DNA of 64,000 nucleotides from JAMXLO01 sp963776505 (GCA_963776505.1 CAVZNH010000088.1:1-64000), one strand, 5' to 3'. Positions 49,396 through 60,214 are shown, numbered from the stretch's first letter. The notes: generated by a model not told the origin, from the letters alone. A program made the numbers and translations.

Positions 49396-50356
49396 TCACA
49401 GCTTCAGCAGCCGCATCGCATTGCCGCTGGCGATCTTCGCGCGATCCTCGGCGCTGAGCGGGATGGTCGGCAGCCAGTCGGTGCCCGGCTTGTTGAGCAC
49501 GAACGGATAGTCGACCGAGAACATGATCCGGTCCACGCCCAGCTCCTGCACGCAGCACAGCAGCGCCGGGTCGGAGAAGAAGCCGCTGGTGGTGATGTAG
49601 AAATGCTCGCAGAAGATGTCGCGGAACGCGCGACGCCCCGGCCCTTCGCGCTTGAACCCCATGTTGATGCGCCACAGCAGGAACGGCAGGCCTTCGCCCA
49701 GATGGCCCAGGATGATCTTCAGCTTCGGATAGGCATCGAAAACGCCCGACAGCACCATGCGCACGCCCTGCGTCGCGGTCTCCACCGTGAAGCCCCAGGC
49801 CGCGCGCATGATCATCGGCCAGTCCTGCACGTAGTCCTTGTAATAGGTCTCGATCACCGCCGGGATGCGGCATGGTCGGATGTAGATACAGCGGCACGTC
49901 CAGCGCCGCGGCACGCTCGCAGATCGGCCAGAAGCGCTTGTCATCGAAGAACACGCCATTGGTCGTGCCGTTGATCAGCGCGCCCTTGAAGCCGAGGTGC
50001 GTCACCGCGCGCTCCAGTTCATCGGCCGCGGCCTGCGGATCGGGCGTGGGGATGGCGGCGAAGGCGGCGAACCGGTCGGGGTGCGCGCGCACCGTCTCGG
50101 CCAGGCGATCGTTGGCGATGCGCGCCAGCGGCACCGCGGTCGCCGCATCCATCTTCTGCAGTCCGGGATTGGCGTGCGACAGCACCTGCATGTCGATCCC
50201 CGCCTCGTCCATCTCCTTGATGCGGAGGCCGGTCAGGTCGTTCAGCCGCTCCGCGATGGCGGGAAGCTGCCGCTGATCCTCGGGCGCATACGCACGCGCC
50301 ACGTCGGGGTCCTGGTAGTGTTCCTCGATGGTGATCACGCGCGGCTTTGCGGGCAT
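49396..50356 (-). pseudogene. Amidohydrolase 2 family (PF04909) metal-dependent hydrolase/decarboxylase, one frameshift
   Basis: From ATG 50356: PRVITIEEHYQDPDVARAY, then RIKEMDEAGIDMQVLSHANPGLQ, PDRFAAFAAIPTPDP and DVPLYLHPTMPHP. A shift near 49870 is needed to continue VIETYYKDYVQDWPMIMRAAWGF, GHLGEGLPFLLWRIN and DRIMFSVDYPFV, which carries the Asp ligand. Enzymes of this group, such as gamma-resorcylate and 5-carboxyvanillate decarboxylases, act on aromatic acids. First gene of the leftward amidohydrolase-sufE-MFS-FAD oxidase run. Confidence 0.82.
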
Positions 50357-50458
50357 GGCGGCCTCCCTGTTCGCCCCGACTTCTGCCACAGTGGCGGATG
50401 CCTGCCCAGCGGATGCGCCAGGTGCAACCGCTGGCACGCCGGACCGTTCAAGATCACA

Positions 50459-50663
50459 ATGACCCCGGCCAAATTCCTCGCCGTCCTGCCGTTCCTGGGC
50501 ATCCTGCTCGGACCCGTGTTTTCTTAATCGCGTCACGCTATTCGTACTCGGCATGCCGCTGCTGCTGGCGTGGCTGTTGCTGTGGATCATGCTGACCAGC
50601 GGCATCATGGCCCTGATCTACCTCACCGACCCGGCGAACCGCCGCCCGGAGCCCGAAGCGTGA
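50459..50663 (+). pseudogene. DUF3311-type small membrane protein, one frameshift
   Basis: MTPAKFLAVLPFLGILLGPVF is followed by an extra T in GTGTTTTCTT (~50520). Removing it yields LNRVTLFVLGMPLLLAWLLLWIMLTSGIMALIYLTDPANRR to the stop at 50661-50663. The two-helix, 67-residue protein is the usual partner encoded just before sodium:solute symporters; the next gene's GTG overlaps its stop by 4 bases. Confidence 0.8.
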
Positions 50664-52120
50664 GCGCCGCCCTCGCCATCATCGCCCTCTCCGCACTTGG
50701 AGCATTGCTGCTCGACCTGCAGGCCTGCCACGGGCGCGACATGAACCTGGAGCAGTGGACAGTCGGCGGCCGCGGCTTCGGCGCCATCTTCGTCTTCCTG
50801 CTGATGGCCGGCGAAATCTACACCACCTTCACCTTCCTGGGGGGCAGCGGCTACGCCTATGGCCACGGCGGCCCCGCCTATTACATCCTCGGATACGGCT
50901 GCCTTGCCTACGTGATTTCGTACTGGATGCTGCCGCCGATCTGGCGCTACGCGCGGCAACATCGGCTGTTCTCGCAGCCCGACTACTTCGCTGCCAGATA
51001 TGACAGCCCCGCTCTCGGCGTATTCGTCGCCTTGGTCGGCATCGTGGCGTTGGTCCCTTACCTGGTGCTGCAGTTCAAAGGGCTGGGCATCATTGTGGCC
51101 ACCGCGTCTTACGGCGCCATCCCGTCGACTGTGGCGATCTGGATTGGCGCCGGTGTCGTCACGGCCTACGTGATGGTGTCGGGTGTTCACGGCTCCGCCT
51201 GGACCGCGGTCGCGAAGGACGCGGTGGTCCTGGCCGTGGCGGTTTTTCTCGGTATCTATCTGCCCATCCATTTCTACGGCGGCCTTGGTCCGATGTTCTC
51301 AGCCATCCAGGACGCGAGACCGGGCTTCCTCGCCCTGCCACTCCAGGGTGAGAGCATAGCGTGGTTCAACTCCACGGTCCTGCTCACCGCTCTCGGCTTC
51401 TACATGTGGCCGCACAGTTTCGGCTCGGTGTTCACCGCGCGCACGGAGAGGGTGTTCCGACAGAATGCCATCGTCATGCCGCTGTATCAGCTAATTCTGG
51501 CGTTCGTGTTCTTTGTCGGCTTCGCCGCGGTTCTCAGGGTGCCAGGGCTGAGCGGGCCGTCGATCGATCTCGCGCTATTCCAGTTGTCGATCCAGGCGTT
51601 CTCGCCCTGGTTCGTTGGTGTGATTGGCGCGGCGGGCGTGTTGACCGCGCTGGTGCCCGGCTCGATGATCATGATGACCGCGGCGACCTTGCTGGCGAAC
51701 AATATCTATCGCCCTGTGCGCGGTGATGTGCCGGATCAGGCTGTGTCGCGACTGGCTCGCTGCCTGGTGCCGGTCGTGGCTTTGGTCGCGGTCTTCTTCA
51801 CTCTGCGAGGTGGGCAGACCATTGTTGCGCTGCTGCTGATGGGCTACAGCTTCGTCACCCAGTTGTTCCCCGCGCTGGTGATGAGTCTGCGCCGGAACAA
51901 TCCGCTGAGCAGCATTGGCGTGTTCGCCGGCATCGTCGTGGGGGTTGCCACAGTTGCCGCCACCTCGGTCACCCACACCACAATCGCGACGCTGTTGCCG
52001 GGCCTGCCGGAAGCGCTGCGCGACCTGAATATCGGCATCGTTGCGCTGGCACTGAACGTCTTGACCGTGACGGTGGTGGACGTGATCGCGCGGTACGTTC
52101 CTGCGGCGCGCTCCGCGTGA
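50660..52120 (+). CDS. Sodium:solute symporter family protein
   Basis: 486 residues from a GTG that overlaps the DUF3311 stop (GTGA). About thirteen membrane segments. NLEQWTVGGRGFGAIFVFLLMAGEIYTTFTFLGGSGYAY is the typical SSS N-terminal part, and YLVLQFKGLGIIVATASYG and SGVHGSAWTAVAKDAVVL follow. Members import organic acids, sugars or amino acids with Na+. Intact in spite of the frameshift just upstream; the pair works as one transport unit. Confidence 0.88.
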   Translation: MSAALAIIALSALGALLLDLQACHGRDMNLEQWTVGGRGFGAIFVFLLMAGEIYTTFTFLGGSGYAYGHGGPAYYILGYGCLAYVISYWMLPPIWRYARQHRLFSQPDYFAARYDSPALGVFVALVGIVALVPYLVLQFKGLGIIVATASYGAIPSTVAIWIGAGVVTAYVMVSGVHGSAWTAVAKDAVVLAVAVFLGIYLPIHFYGGLGPMFSAIQDARPGFLALPLQGESIAWFNSTVLLTALGFYMWPHSFGSVFTARTERVFRQNAIVMPLYQLILAFVFFVGFAAVLRVPGLSGPSIDLALFQLSIQAFSPWFVGVIGAAGVLTALVPGSMIMMTAATLLANNIYRPVRGDVPDQAVSRLARCLVPVVALVAVFFTLRGGQTIVALLLMGYSFVTQLFPALVMSLRRNNPLSSIGVFAGIVVGVATVAATSVTHTTIATLLPGLPEALRDLNIGIVALALNVLTVTVVDVIARYVPAARSA

Positions 52121-52187
52121 TCGTTTGAAAGTGCGCCGTTGTCACTGCGCGCGCCGGCGGCCGTCGGGCTGACAAGGGATGACCTGT

Positions 52188-52575
52188 TCAGCCTGGGTCG
52201 GTTTTCCGGGACTTGGTTTCGTCCTGGCTGGGCGCGGTTGGCGTGTGCGGTGCAGCAGGCGGGGGCGTGCTGGGCGGACTGTTGGTGCAGCCGGGTGGCG
52301 CGGGTCCTAAACGGGTGTCGTCCCAGCGCTGATAGGCTTCCAACTGGCGCTGACTGGGAATTGAGGTAGTGATCGCTCCGCTGGCATTGCGAAACTCAAT
52401 CACGACCAGTCCGAGCGATTCATCCAGTCGTATGACAGGGTTTGTGGTCAGCGGTTGCGTGGGGGCAGGATCCGCCACAGTCGTGGGCTCGACCGCCGCT
52501 AGCCTTTGCCTTCGCGGCTGTGTTGTTGCCAAACGAATTTGCGGCAACTGCTGGGATGGTGAGATCATTCGGCAT
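52188..52575 (-). pseudogene. Hypothetical protein with a flagellar FlaG-like conserved strand, one frameshift
   Basis: From ATG 52575: MPNDLTIPAVAANSFGNNTAAKA, then a frame change near 52510 to PVIRLDESLGLVVIEFRNASGAITTSIPSQRQLEAYQRW. Short proteins with a disordered N-terminus and this LGLVVIEFR-x-ITTSIPSQRQL core are seen in Acetobacteraceae; a FlaG-like relation is only suggested by the strand pattern. The C-terminal tail is Pro/Thr-rich. Function unknown. Confidence 0.5.
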
Positions 52576-52698
52576 GGCGTCTTTGATCGCAGATACGTGT
52601 CCGCGTCGTTTTGGCGCCTTGAATGTGCCACCCTGCACCCTCTTCAGTTAAATCCGGGTAAACAGTCCTCCGCCAAATCGATCGGCGCGCAAACGCCA

Positions 52699-54152
52699 TC
52701 AGCCGGTGGTTCGACCGACGAACCGGCGCCGCGCACCCGCGTCGATTACCGCTCGGATCACCGCGTCCGCATCTCCTTCGTCTGATCGATGATTGACGAA
52801 TGCGGCCCGAAGCACCATTCGGCCCATGATCGATGTCGTCGAGAGGACCACCTGACCCGATTCCTGCAGGTCTGCCGCGATCGCCGCCTGAAACTCATCG
52901 TCACCGAGGCGATAGCGAAAGCAGACGATGTTCAACCGGACCGGCGCCATCCGCTCGAGCAGTGGTTCATCGTCGATCGCTGACGCAAGCCGACGCGCCA
53001 GTGCACAGGAGCGCGCGGCAACTTCGCCGAGCCGGTCCGTGCCATAAGCCTTGATCGTCATCCAGACCTTGAGCGCACGAAAGCCCCGCGACAGCTCCGG
53101 ACCGAGATCGACCGGCCAGGGCCTGCCGGCCGCCAAGCCACGTGTCTCGCGCCGCAGATAGGCAGCCTGGTGTGCAAACGCCGCCTGGTGCGCCGCCGGA
53201 TCGCGGACCACGATGCAACCGGCGTCATATGGGACCTGCGCCCATTTATGGAAATCGAAAGCCACCGAGTCGGCGCGCTCGATCCCCGCGAGCAGGGGCC
53301 GGAGCACCGGTGACAGCATGGCGATGGCGCCGAACGCCGCATCGACATGAAACCATAGCCGCTGTTCCTCGCAGACCTGCGCCATTTGCGGTCAGGTCAT
53401 CGATTGCGCCGATATCGACCGTGCCAGCCGTTCCCACCACGAGGAACGGCAACAGGTTCCGATCTCTGTCCTCGGCGATAGCAACTCGCAATGCCGCGAC
53501 GTCCATTGCACCCCACGCGTCGCATGGAATGAGGCGCAGCGACGCCGACCCTATGCCGGTGATGTCAAGCGCCCGACCGACGCAGAGGTGGACCGCTCCG
53601 ACGCATAGACGGTCAGCTGCGGCCTGCCGGAGCCGTGATCATGTATCGCACTACCCAATGCCGCGCGTCGCGCGATGATGACGGCCACGAGGTTCGCCAT
53701 CGACGTGCCTGTCACCACCAGACCGGACGAATCCTGAGGCAGGCCAAGCATTTTTGCTGCCCAACGGATCACCTGCTGCTCGCAGGCAATCGGCGCATGA
53801 TCACGGCCGCCACAGTTCGCATTCAGTCCAGCGGCCAGCATTTCGGCCAGTACGCCTACCGCGGTGCCAGCGCCATGCACCCAGCCAAAAATCGCGGATG
53901 TCTGTTGCCGACCACATACGGCGCGAGCAGCCGTCGATACTCGTCGTAGACTTCCGCCATAGGCAGGCCTGCGCGCGGCAGCGGCTGATCCCAGGCACCG
54001 CGCACACTGTCCGGCATCGGCTGCCAAACCGGTTCCTGCCGAATGCCCTCAAGTTCATTGAACAGGTCGTCGAGCATACGATGACCGAGCGCACGCACCT
54101 CCGACCAATCGGCCGGATCCAGCGATGCCTGGGGGTATCCCCGTTCCGTCAT
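52699..54152 (-). pseudogene. Pyridoxal-dependent decarboxylase (group II, aromatic amino acid type), about three frameshifts
   Basis: Reading leftward from ATG 54152: DWSEVRALGHRMLDDLFNELEGIRQ and NRHPRFLAGCM; then FGWVHGAGTAVGVLAEMLAAGLNAN and SSGLVVTGTSMANLVAVIIARRAALG; then LLPFLVVGTAGTVDIGAIDDL; then LWFHVDAAFGAIAMLSP and DSVAFDFHKWAQVPYDAGC. HVDAA carries the Asp that contacts the PLP ring, and DFHKW the Lys that binds PLP. Frame changes near 53880, 53540 and 53395 separate these blocks. Total ~480 codons fits the family, which makes amines or beta-alanine-like products from amino acids. Divergent from the ATP-grasp-like gene. Confidence 0.8.
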
Positions 54153-54286
54153 CGCCGACCTCGTCGTAAGTCGTTGTGGTAGCACACCTTTCACCGCCCC
54201 AAGGAAGCAACACCAGGGTGCGAGATACGAGCTAACCGATCGTTAAGCCAGTCGCCGCACAGTCAGGCACGCCACGGACTGCTCGC

Positions 54287-55538
54287 ATGCCTGCATTTTC
54301 CGCCGATCCGCTGCCATGCCTCAGCGAGGCGTGTGTCCCGCCTGCCATCATCGGCATGGCCGCGCTGACGACCACGGCGATGCAAGGTGCCGATGCTGCC
54401 GCTCTTGCCGCCATGATCGGTCGACTGGACGCTGACCCTGTCGCCCGGCTCTACGACACCTCCATCGCATACCAATTGGGTTTTCGGCGCGCCGAAGGGC
54501 TGGGTCTACAGGACGAAGCTATCTCTGCATCTCCGCTGTTTCGTATTCGGCGAGACGGTGAGAGCCGCGCCGGCTTACGGCTGCTTGCGATCGTGGCACC
54601 TGGTGTGTTGATGCTGAACACGCCGATTGACTTCATCACCAACCATCTGGACGTGCGGCTCGATCTGCTCTTCGTGGTACCCGACACACCTCTGCCGGCA
54701 ACCATTCCCGACCATGACGTCGCGTTCTTCGCTGTCGGCGAAGCCGATGCCGCCATGGTCGCGAGACTGCACCGGCTGTTCATGTTGTGGCCACGGCCGG
54801 CGTTGAACGACCCAGGTCTTCTGCCCGTATTGGCGCGCGACAGGCTGTCCGCATTGCTGGCCGGCGTGCCCGGCATCTGCAGCCCGCCGACTGTCATGGT
54901 CAGTCGCGAACCAATTGGATGACCTGCTCCGAGACGGGGGCGATATCGGCGATCTCCTGCCGGGCTGCGCCTATCCGGTTCTGATCCGCCCGCTCGGCTC
55001 CCATGCCGGCGCGGGCCTCAAGAAGATCGAAGGTCGCGCCGCTCTGGACTCTTATCTGTTGTTCTCGTTTGCGATCTCGTACTTCGTCACCGAGTTCGTG
55101 GACTACCGATCGGCGGACGGGCTTTACCGGAAGTATCGGGTCGCATTCATCGATCGGCAGCCGCATCTTTGCCACATGGCCTCGTCGCAGAACTGGATGG
55201 TCCACTATCTGAACGCGGGCATGACCGAGAGTGCGGACAAACGCGCCGACGAGGCGCAGGCCATGGCGCATTTCGACGCGACCTTCGCAGCCCGTCACCG
55301 CAACGCGTTTGCCGCTCTGCATGAACGGGTGCCATTCGATTACTACTCGATCGACTGCGGCGAACTGCCGGACGGTCGCCTGCTCATGTTCGAGGCGGAC
55401 AGTGCAGCCATCATCCACCTTATGGACCCCGAGGATATGTTTCCCTACAAGCACGCGCATATGCGGAGCGTGTTCGACGCGTTCGGCGACATGCTGCGCC
55501 GGCGTGCGACCGCTGTGGAACCTGCCGGTCCCCGTTGA
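54287..55538 (+). pseudogene. ATP-grasp-like (RimK-type) protein, one frameshift
   Basis: The first frame (54287-~54905) contains LLAIVAPGVLMLNTPIDFITNHLDVRLDLLFVVPDTPLP and FMLWPRPALNDPGLLPVLARDRL, a nucleotide-handling domain. The second frame (~54905-55538) has YPVLIRPLGSHAGAGLKKIEGRAAL (the GSHAG loop of ATP-grasp-like enzymes), YRSADGLYRKYRVAFIDRQPHLCHMASSQNWMVHYLN, and DYYSIDCGELPDGRLLMFEADSAAIIHLMD near the C-terminus. The shift is close to 54905-54915. Members ligate amines and carboxylates, or act as uncharacterised ligases in peptide-like metabolite clusters. Confidence 0.72.
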
Positions 55539-55700
55539 GGGATGTCTAGCGCAGGACGGTCCAATATCCTGGGCTGTCGCGTCGTTCGCCAACTTGCGAT
55601 ATGTCTGCTACATCGACCTCGCACATGGTTCTGACGGCAGTGATCGCTGGTGCCGGAGCCCAAAACGTGCGGATTGCGCAATCGGGGCATCGGCAACAGA

Positions 55701-56489
55701 ATGGTCAATGGGTTTGTGTTTGCGGGAGCGATCTGCTGCCTCGCGCTCCTGACGGCATGCAGTGGCTCCAATTCCCAACCATCGCAAACCTTCAGGCCGG
55801 GCAGCCAGCTGGGTCAAAGCAATGCGGCGGCGCCAGTCAGTCCAGTCCCGCAAAGCAGCGCGACAACCCAAATAAATCCAGCCACCCTTACACAATCGGC
55901 CGCGAACACCGCTGAGAGCTTCTTCTCGAAGCCCCAATGGCAGGCGATCCGCAACCTGACCGGTGGTGCACGCGGGATCTTCATTGCGCCGAACTCGACC
56001 AGCATGGGGTTCATTCTGGGTGCTCAGCGGGGAGTCGGCGTCCTGTTGGCGCGTCACGGACAGGTGTGGAGCGATCCGGTCTTCATCCGCCTGTCCGACT
56101 ACGACATCGGATTCCTGGCGGGCGCCGAAAAGTCCGAAGTGATGATGCTGGTCCTCACCGACGCCGCCATCAGGCAATTTGTCGACGGCGTTTCGAAGTT
56201 GAGCGCCGGTGGCAGCTTTGCTGTGGGGGACTGGGGCGTCGGTGGCATCGGCGCCGGCGGTATCTCAGGTGGCGCCCAGGTCATGACCGTCGAGACCTCG
56301 TCGGGCCTGTTCGCTGGCAGTGGGCTGGGGTCAATGAAGATGGGCCTCGACCAAGATCTCAACCACGCCGCTTACGGGAGTGGCTTCGATGTGAACAAGA
56401 CGCTTGCTGGCACCGGTGGCAAGTTCCCGGCCGCTGCCGGACTGCGGAAAACTCTCTCGAACGCGGTGCAGCAGTCCTGGGGCCGTTGA
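55701..56489 (+). CDS. SYLF/Ysc84-domain lipoprotein
   Basis: 262 residues. The lipoprotein signal is VNGFVFAGAICCLALLTAC with lipobox LTAC and Cys ~20. A Ser/Gln-rich linker follows to residue ~60. The SYLF domain includes FFSKPQWQAIRNLTGGARGIFIAPNSTSMGFILG, then GVGVLLARHGQVWSDPVFIRLSDYDIGFLAGAEKSEVMMLVLTD. SYLF domains bind membrane lipids; exported bacterial versions are of unknown role. ATG 55701 was chosen because it puts the signal peptide at the start; the frame is open further upstream. Confidence 0.82.
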   Translation: MVNGFVFAGAICCLALLTACSGSNSQPSQTFRPGSQLGQSNAAAPVSPVPQSSATTQINPATLTQSAANTAESFFSKPQWQAIRNLTGGARGIFIAPNSTSMGFILGAQRGVGVLLARHGQVWSDPVFIRLSDYDIGFLAGAEKSEVMMLVLTDAAIRQFVDGVSKLSAGGSFAVGDWGVGGIGAGGISGGAQVMTVETSSGLFAGSGLGSMKMGLDQDLNHAAYGSGFDVNKTLAGTGGKFPAAAGLRKTLSNAVQQSWGR

Positions 56490-56510
56490 GTCCTCGCAAG
56501 CCTCCTGCGC

Positions 56511-57359
56511 TCACTTGATTGCCGCAATGGCCTCGACCTCCAGCAGCAGGTCTGGGTCGGATAGTTGCGGCATGGCGACGGTGGTGCTCTGCGGCGAGGG
56601 TGGGCCGAAGTAGCGCGGGAGCAGGTCGGCGTATTTGTCGAATTCCGCCGGCGCCGCGACATGGCTGACCGTAAATACAATATTGTTGACGGTTGCGCCG
56701 CCGGCCTTGAGGCACGCATCGACATTTTCCCCAACCTGTTCGATCTGCGTCCGCATATCGCCCTTCCCGACGACATTCCCGGCCGCGTCGCGCGCGACCT
56801 GTCCGCCAACGACCAACCAGTGGCCGCCATCCCTCAGTGCGACCGAGGTCGTGGGCGGGGAGGCAGCGCAGGGTGGTCCGACAATGGTTGGTGCCGGCAG
56901 ATCCGCAATGGCCTGCCAGTTCGCGTCGGCTCGCTTTATGAACTCCTTGGCCTGCTCCCGCCATTTCGCAAGCCAGTAGCCGTCGTGATGAAGCAGATAC
57001 AGTTTGCCGTCCACAATGGTCCAAGCGGCTGGATCAACGGTGTCCTTGTGCGCCGCCTCGTCCAACGACGCACCCATCGCACAATAGCCATCGTACTGGG
57101 GCGCATAGCGCGCCGGGTCCTTGCTGAACAGATCGCGATGCTCACTGCTGGCAAAGCGCCAGCGCAATTTGTGCCACTGATATTCGAGATCCGACTTGCC
57201 GGGCACGGGTTTCCCATCGGTGAAATAGGCGACCGGATCATAGCCGCTGATCGAAAGCTTCGGCTCGTCGCCCCGGGCCGTGGACCCGGGAAGTGTCAGG
57301 AAGAGCAGGGCGACTGATGCTGCGCCCCACGCCGGCACAAGAAAAGCAGCTTTCGACAT
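56511..57359 (-). CDS. Fusion of YHS domain and RidA (YjgF/UK114) domain, exported
   Basis: 282 residues from ATG 57359, with an N-terminal hydrophobic signal ending near ARG. Residues ~35-145 form a YHS-like domain: GYDPVAYFTDGKPVPGKSDLEYQWHKLRWRFASSEHRDLFSKDPARYAPQYDGYCA. The C-terminal ~120 residues are RidA-like: GGHWLVVGGQVARDAAGNVV, QIEQVGENVDACLKAGGATVNNIV and VAMPQLSDPDLLLEVEAIAAI. RidA proteins are normally cytosolic and hydrolyse reactive enamines/imines. The joining with a YHS domain and an export signal is uncommon. The usual catalytic Arg of RidA is not evident near the C-terminal Ser-Asp-Pro-Asp segment. Confidence 0.8.
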   Translation of the reverse strand: MSKAAFLVPAWGAASVALLFLTLPGSTARGDEPKLSISGYDPVAYFTDGKPVPGKSDLEYQWHKLRWRFASSEHRDLFSKDPARYAPQYDGYCAMGASLDEAAHKDTVDPAAWTIVDGKLYLLHHDGYWLAKWREQAKEFIKRADANWQAIADLPAPTIVGPPCAASPPTTSVALRDGGHWLVVGGQVARDAAGNVVGKGDMRTQIEQVGENVDACLKAGGATVNNIVFTVSHVAAPAEFDKYADLLPRYFGPPSPQSTTVAMPQLSDPDLLLEVEAIAAIK

Positions 57360-57567
57360 GGTCTGTTTCCCCCTCCAGGGCGTCAATGACCAGTCCCTGA
57401 TGGCGAGATACTGCGCACTGTCTATTGCCCGGGTCAAACAAATCTGCATGTGCCCAGACCGGTGAGCCAATCCAAGTATCGGCGGAAGGGCGGCCGGTGC
57501 TAGGATGCCGTTCAGGAGGCTTCTGAATGGCGTTGTGCCCTGCCGCATTGCCGGTAAGGCGTCCACC

Positions 57568-59541
57568 ATGTCGATGACCGGAACGTCGGACATGACGGGT
57601 GGGCTTCCAGATCCACGGCGACTTATCGCGGTCGTCTACGCCGACATGGTTGGCTACAGCCGCCTGATCGGGCTGGATGACCTGCAAACGCTCGAACGGC
57701 TGCGTAAACTCCGGAGCGAGGTCATCGATCCAGCCCTCGATAGTCACGGCGGTAGAATTGTCCAGACCGGCGGCGACTCCCTGCTGATGGTATTCAACAG
57801 TATCGATGGGGCAGTGCGCTTTGCGGTCAAGGTGCAGCAGGATGTTCCTGTCTTTGATGGCGACCAACTTCCTGATCGGGCTATCCGGTTTCGGATCGGG
57901 ATCAACATCGGAGATGCGATCGCGGATGGCACCGATCTGCACGGTGACGCGGTCAATGTGGCGGTCAGACTCGAGGCTGAGTGCCCACCTGGCGGCATTT
58001 GTGTGTCCCGGGCGGTCCGGGACCATGTGCACGGTCGGCTCGATCTCGCTTTTGAGGAGCTGGGGTCGCTGACCTTGAAGAACATCGCGAGACCGGTTGA
58101 GGCGTTCGTACTGAAGTTTGATTCCGATCACCACCGTCCGGCGATCGGCCGATGTCGCGGCGATGTCTGCCAACGCGCGAGTCTCGCGAAGAGAGAAAAC
58201 GCCGGGCCTTGATTGCTGTCGCGGGGGCCGCAGTGTTCGTGTCGGCCGGTTTTGTTGCCTGGGCGCTGTCACGCGCGTGGGGGATTGGACCAATTCGGGC
58301 CCGGCTCTGCGGTCAAGCCCGTCGAAGTGGCAACTCTCGCCGCTCCGGCTCGCCTCGCCGAGCGTCCTTCGGTGGCGGTTTTGCCATTCAAGAGCCTGTC
58401 AGGCGATACCGGTCATGATTTCTTCAGCGACGGAGTCACTGAAGACGTCATTACCGCACTCGGCCATTTCTCGAACCTGCTTGTCATCTCGAAATCGGCC
58501 AGCTTCCCGTTCAAGGACTCGAATGCCTCCCCCGCTGAAATCGGGCGCCTGCTGAATGCGCGATACCTGCTCGAGGGCAGCATCCGTCGAGCGGGCAATC
58601 GCATTCGCGTCGGCGTCGCTTTGACCGAGGCCGCGACTGGGCGGAATGTATGGTCCGAAACATACGATACCGAAGGCAACGACATTTTCGCTGTGCAGGA
58701 CGATATCGCCAGGCGTGTCGTCGGCGCGGCGGCGGTAACGCTTACCCGCTTCGAGCAGACTCGCGCGCTCGCCAAACCGACCAGCAACCTCGCGGCGTAC
58801 CAGTACGTTCTGCGTGGTCGCGACATGCTTTCGCAAGAAACGCGCGACAACAACGACGAGGCAAGCGAACTCTTTCAGCGCGCCATTGATCTCGACCCCA
58901 ATTACGCGGAGGCGTATGCGGCATTGGGCGGCTCGTATTTTGAGGCCGTCGTGTCAGGGTGGTCCCAGTTCCTTGCGGACGATCTCGAACATGCTGAAGA
59001 GCTGGCTCAGAAGGCGCTCGCGCTGGATCCGGCAACGACGCGGGCCTATCGTGTGCTCGCCCTTATCAATCTTTTCAAAAAGCGATACGATGCAGCGCTC
59101 GAGCAAATCGACCGCGCATTCGAAATCAATCCGAGCGATGCGGACAATTATGCCTACCGCGGGGCCATATTGACCTGGGCGGGTAGGGCCACCGAGGCAC
59201 TGCCGTGGTTGGAGGGTGCGCTTCGCTTTGACCGAGCCAATGGCTTCGCAGCCGCAAGACTCTGCATGGCGTATTATCTGCTTCGCCGGTATACCGATGC
59301 TGTCGGCGCATGCGATCGGTCGCTTGACCGTGACCCAGGGCGCAACACCCAGATGGTCACGCATCCGATGCTTGCCGCCACCTACGCGGAACTGAGCCGC
59401 CAGCAGGATGCAGAGCGCGAGCGCGGCATCACCGCACATTTATGGCCACTCCTCGACGCCCGAACATTCGCCGCGCAATTCGGCACGCAGGAGGCGCAGG
59501 ACCATATGCTCGAAGGGCTGAAGAAGGCCGGATTCCAGTGA
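57568..59541 (+). pseudogene. Class III adenylate/guanylate cyclase with TolB-like and TPR regions, two compensating frameshifts
   Basis: Residues ~15-190 are the cyclase domain: RLIAVVYADMVGYSRLIG (Asp metal ligand), GRIVQTGGDSLLMVFNS and GINIGDAIADGTDLHGDAVNVAVRLEAECP. A membrane helix (RALIAVAGAAVFVSAGFVAWALS) is read in another frame at 58200-58270. The first frame resumes at ~58310 with VKPVEVATLAAP, then PSVAVLPFKSLSGDTGHDFFSDGVTEDVITAL and TPR repeats to the end (ALGGSYFEAVV, ALDPATTRAYRVLALINLFKKRYDAALEQI). This cyclase-TM-TolB-like-TPR layout is common in alphaproteobacteria. The 658-codon total is divisible by three because the two shifts cancel. Confidence 0.78.
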
Positions 59542-59566
59542 CTGTGGCGAGCGGGCGAGGCCGATC

Positions 59567-60214
59567 CTACCCGCCGCCGACGCGCCGCAGCAGGAACAGC
59601 CCCTGTTCGCCGAACAGATTGGCGAGGCGCGGGAAGCGCCGCCACGGCGTGCGGCCGCCCGCGTCGTCCGCAGCGAGCCAGCTCTCCACCACATAGCCGT
59701 CGTGCTCGCATAACGCGAAGAAGTCGCGGATCGTGCATGGGTGGATGTTCGGCGTCTCGTGCCATGGCCGATCCCAGGCGGGCGTCACCGGCATCTTCCC
59801 GGTGCTGACCAGTTGCCAGCGCACCAGCCAGTGGCCGAAGTTCGGAAAACTCACCACCGCGCGCGTGGCGATGCGCAGCATCTGGCGCAGCACGACGCGC
59901 GGCTGCTCCACCGCCTGAAGTGTGCGCGACAGCACCACGTAGTCGAATGCGCCGTCCGGATAGTGCGCGAGGTCGGTGTCGGCATCGCCATGCATCACCG
60001 GCATGCCGTGCGCCACCGCGCGGATCACCTCGGCCATGTCGATCTCGATGCCGCGCGCGTCGCAGCCTTTGGTGCGCGACAGATGATCGATCAGCATGCC
60101 GTCGCCGCAGCCGATGTCGAGAACGCGCGAGCCGGGCGCGATCATCTCGGCGATCAGCCGGAGATCGACGCGCATGTTCTTGGCGACGAAGCGGACGGGG
60201 TCGTGAGTTGTCAT
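59567..60214 (-). CDS. metW: MetW-like SAM methyltransferase
   Basis: 215 residues. MRVDLRLIAEMIAPGSRVLDIGCGDGMLIDHL is the MetW motif I, followed by GIEIDMAEVIRAVAHG and YVVLSRTLQAVEQPRVVLRQMLRIATRAVVSFPNFGHW. MetW normally works with MetX in homoserine acetylation for methionine synthesis; metX is not present next to it in this window. Intact. Confidence 0.88.
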   Translation of the reverse strand: MTTHDPVRFVAKNMRVDLRLIAEMIAPGSRVLDIGCGDGMLIDHLSRTKGCDARGIEIDMAEVIRAVAHGMPVMHGDADTDLAHYPDGAFDYVVLSRTLQAVEQPRVVLRQMLRIATRAVVSFPNFGHWLVRWQLVSTGKMPVTPAWDRPWHETPNIHPCTIRDFFALCEHDGYVVESWLAADDAGGRTPWRRFPRLANLFGEQGLFLLRRVGGG

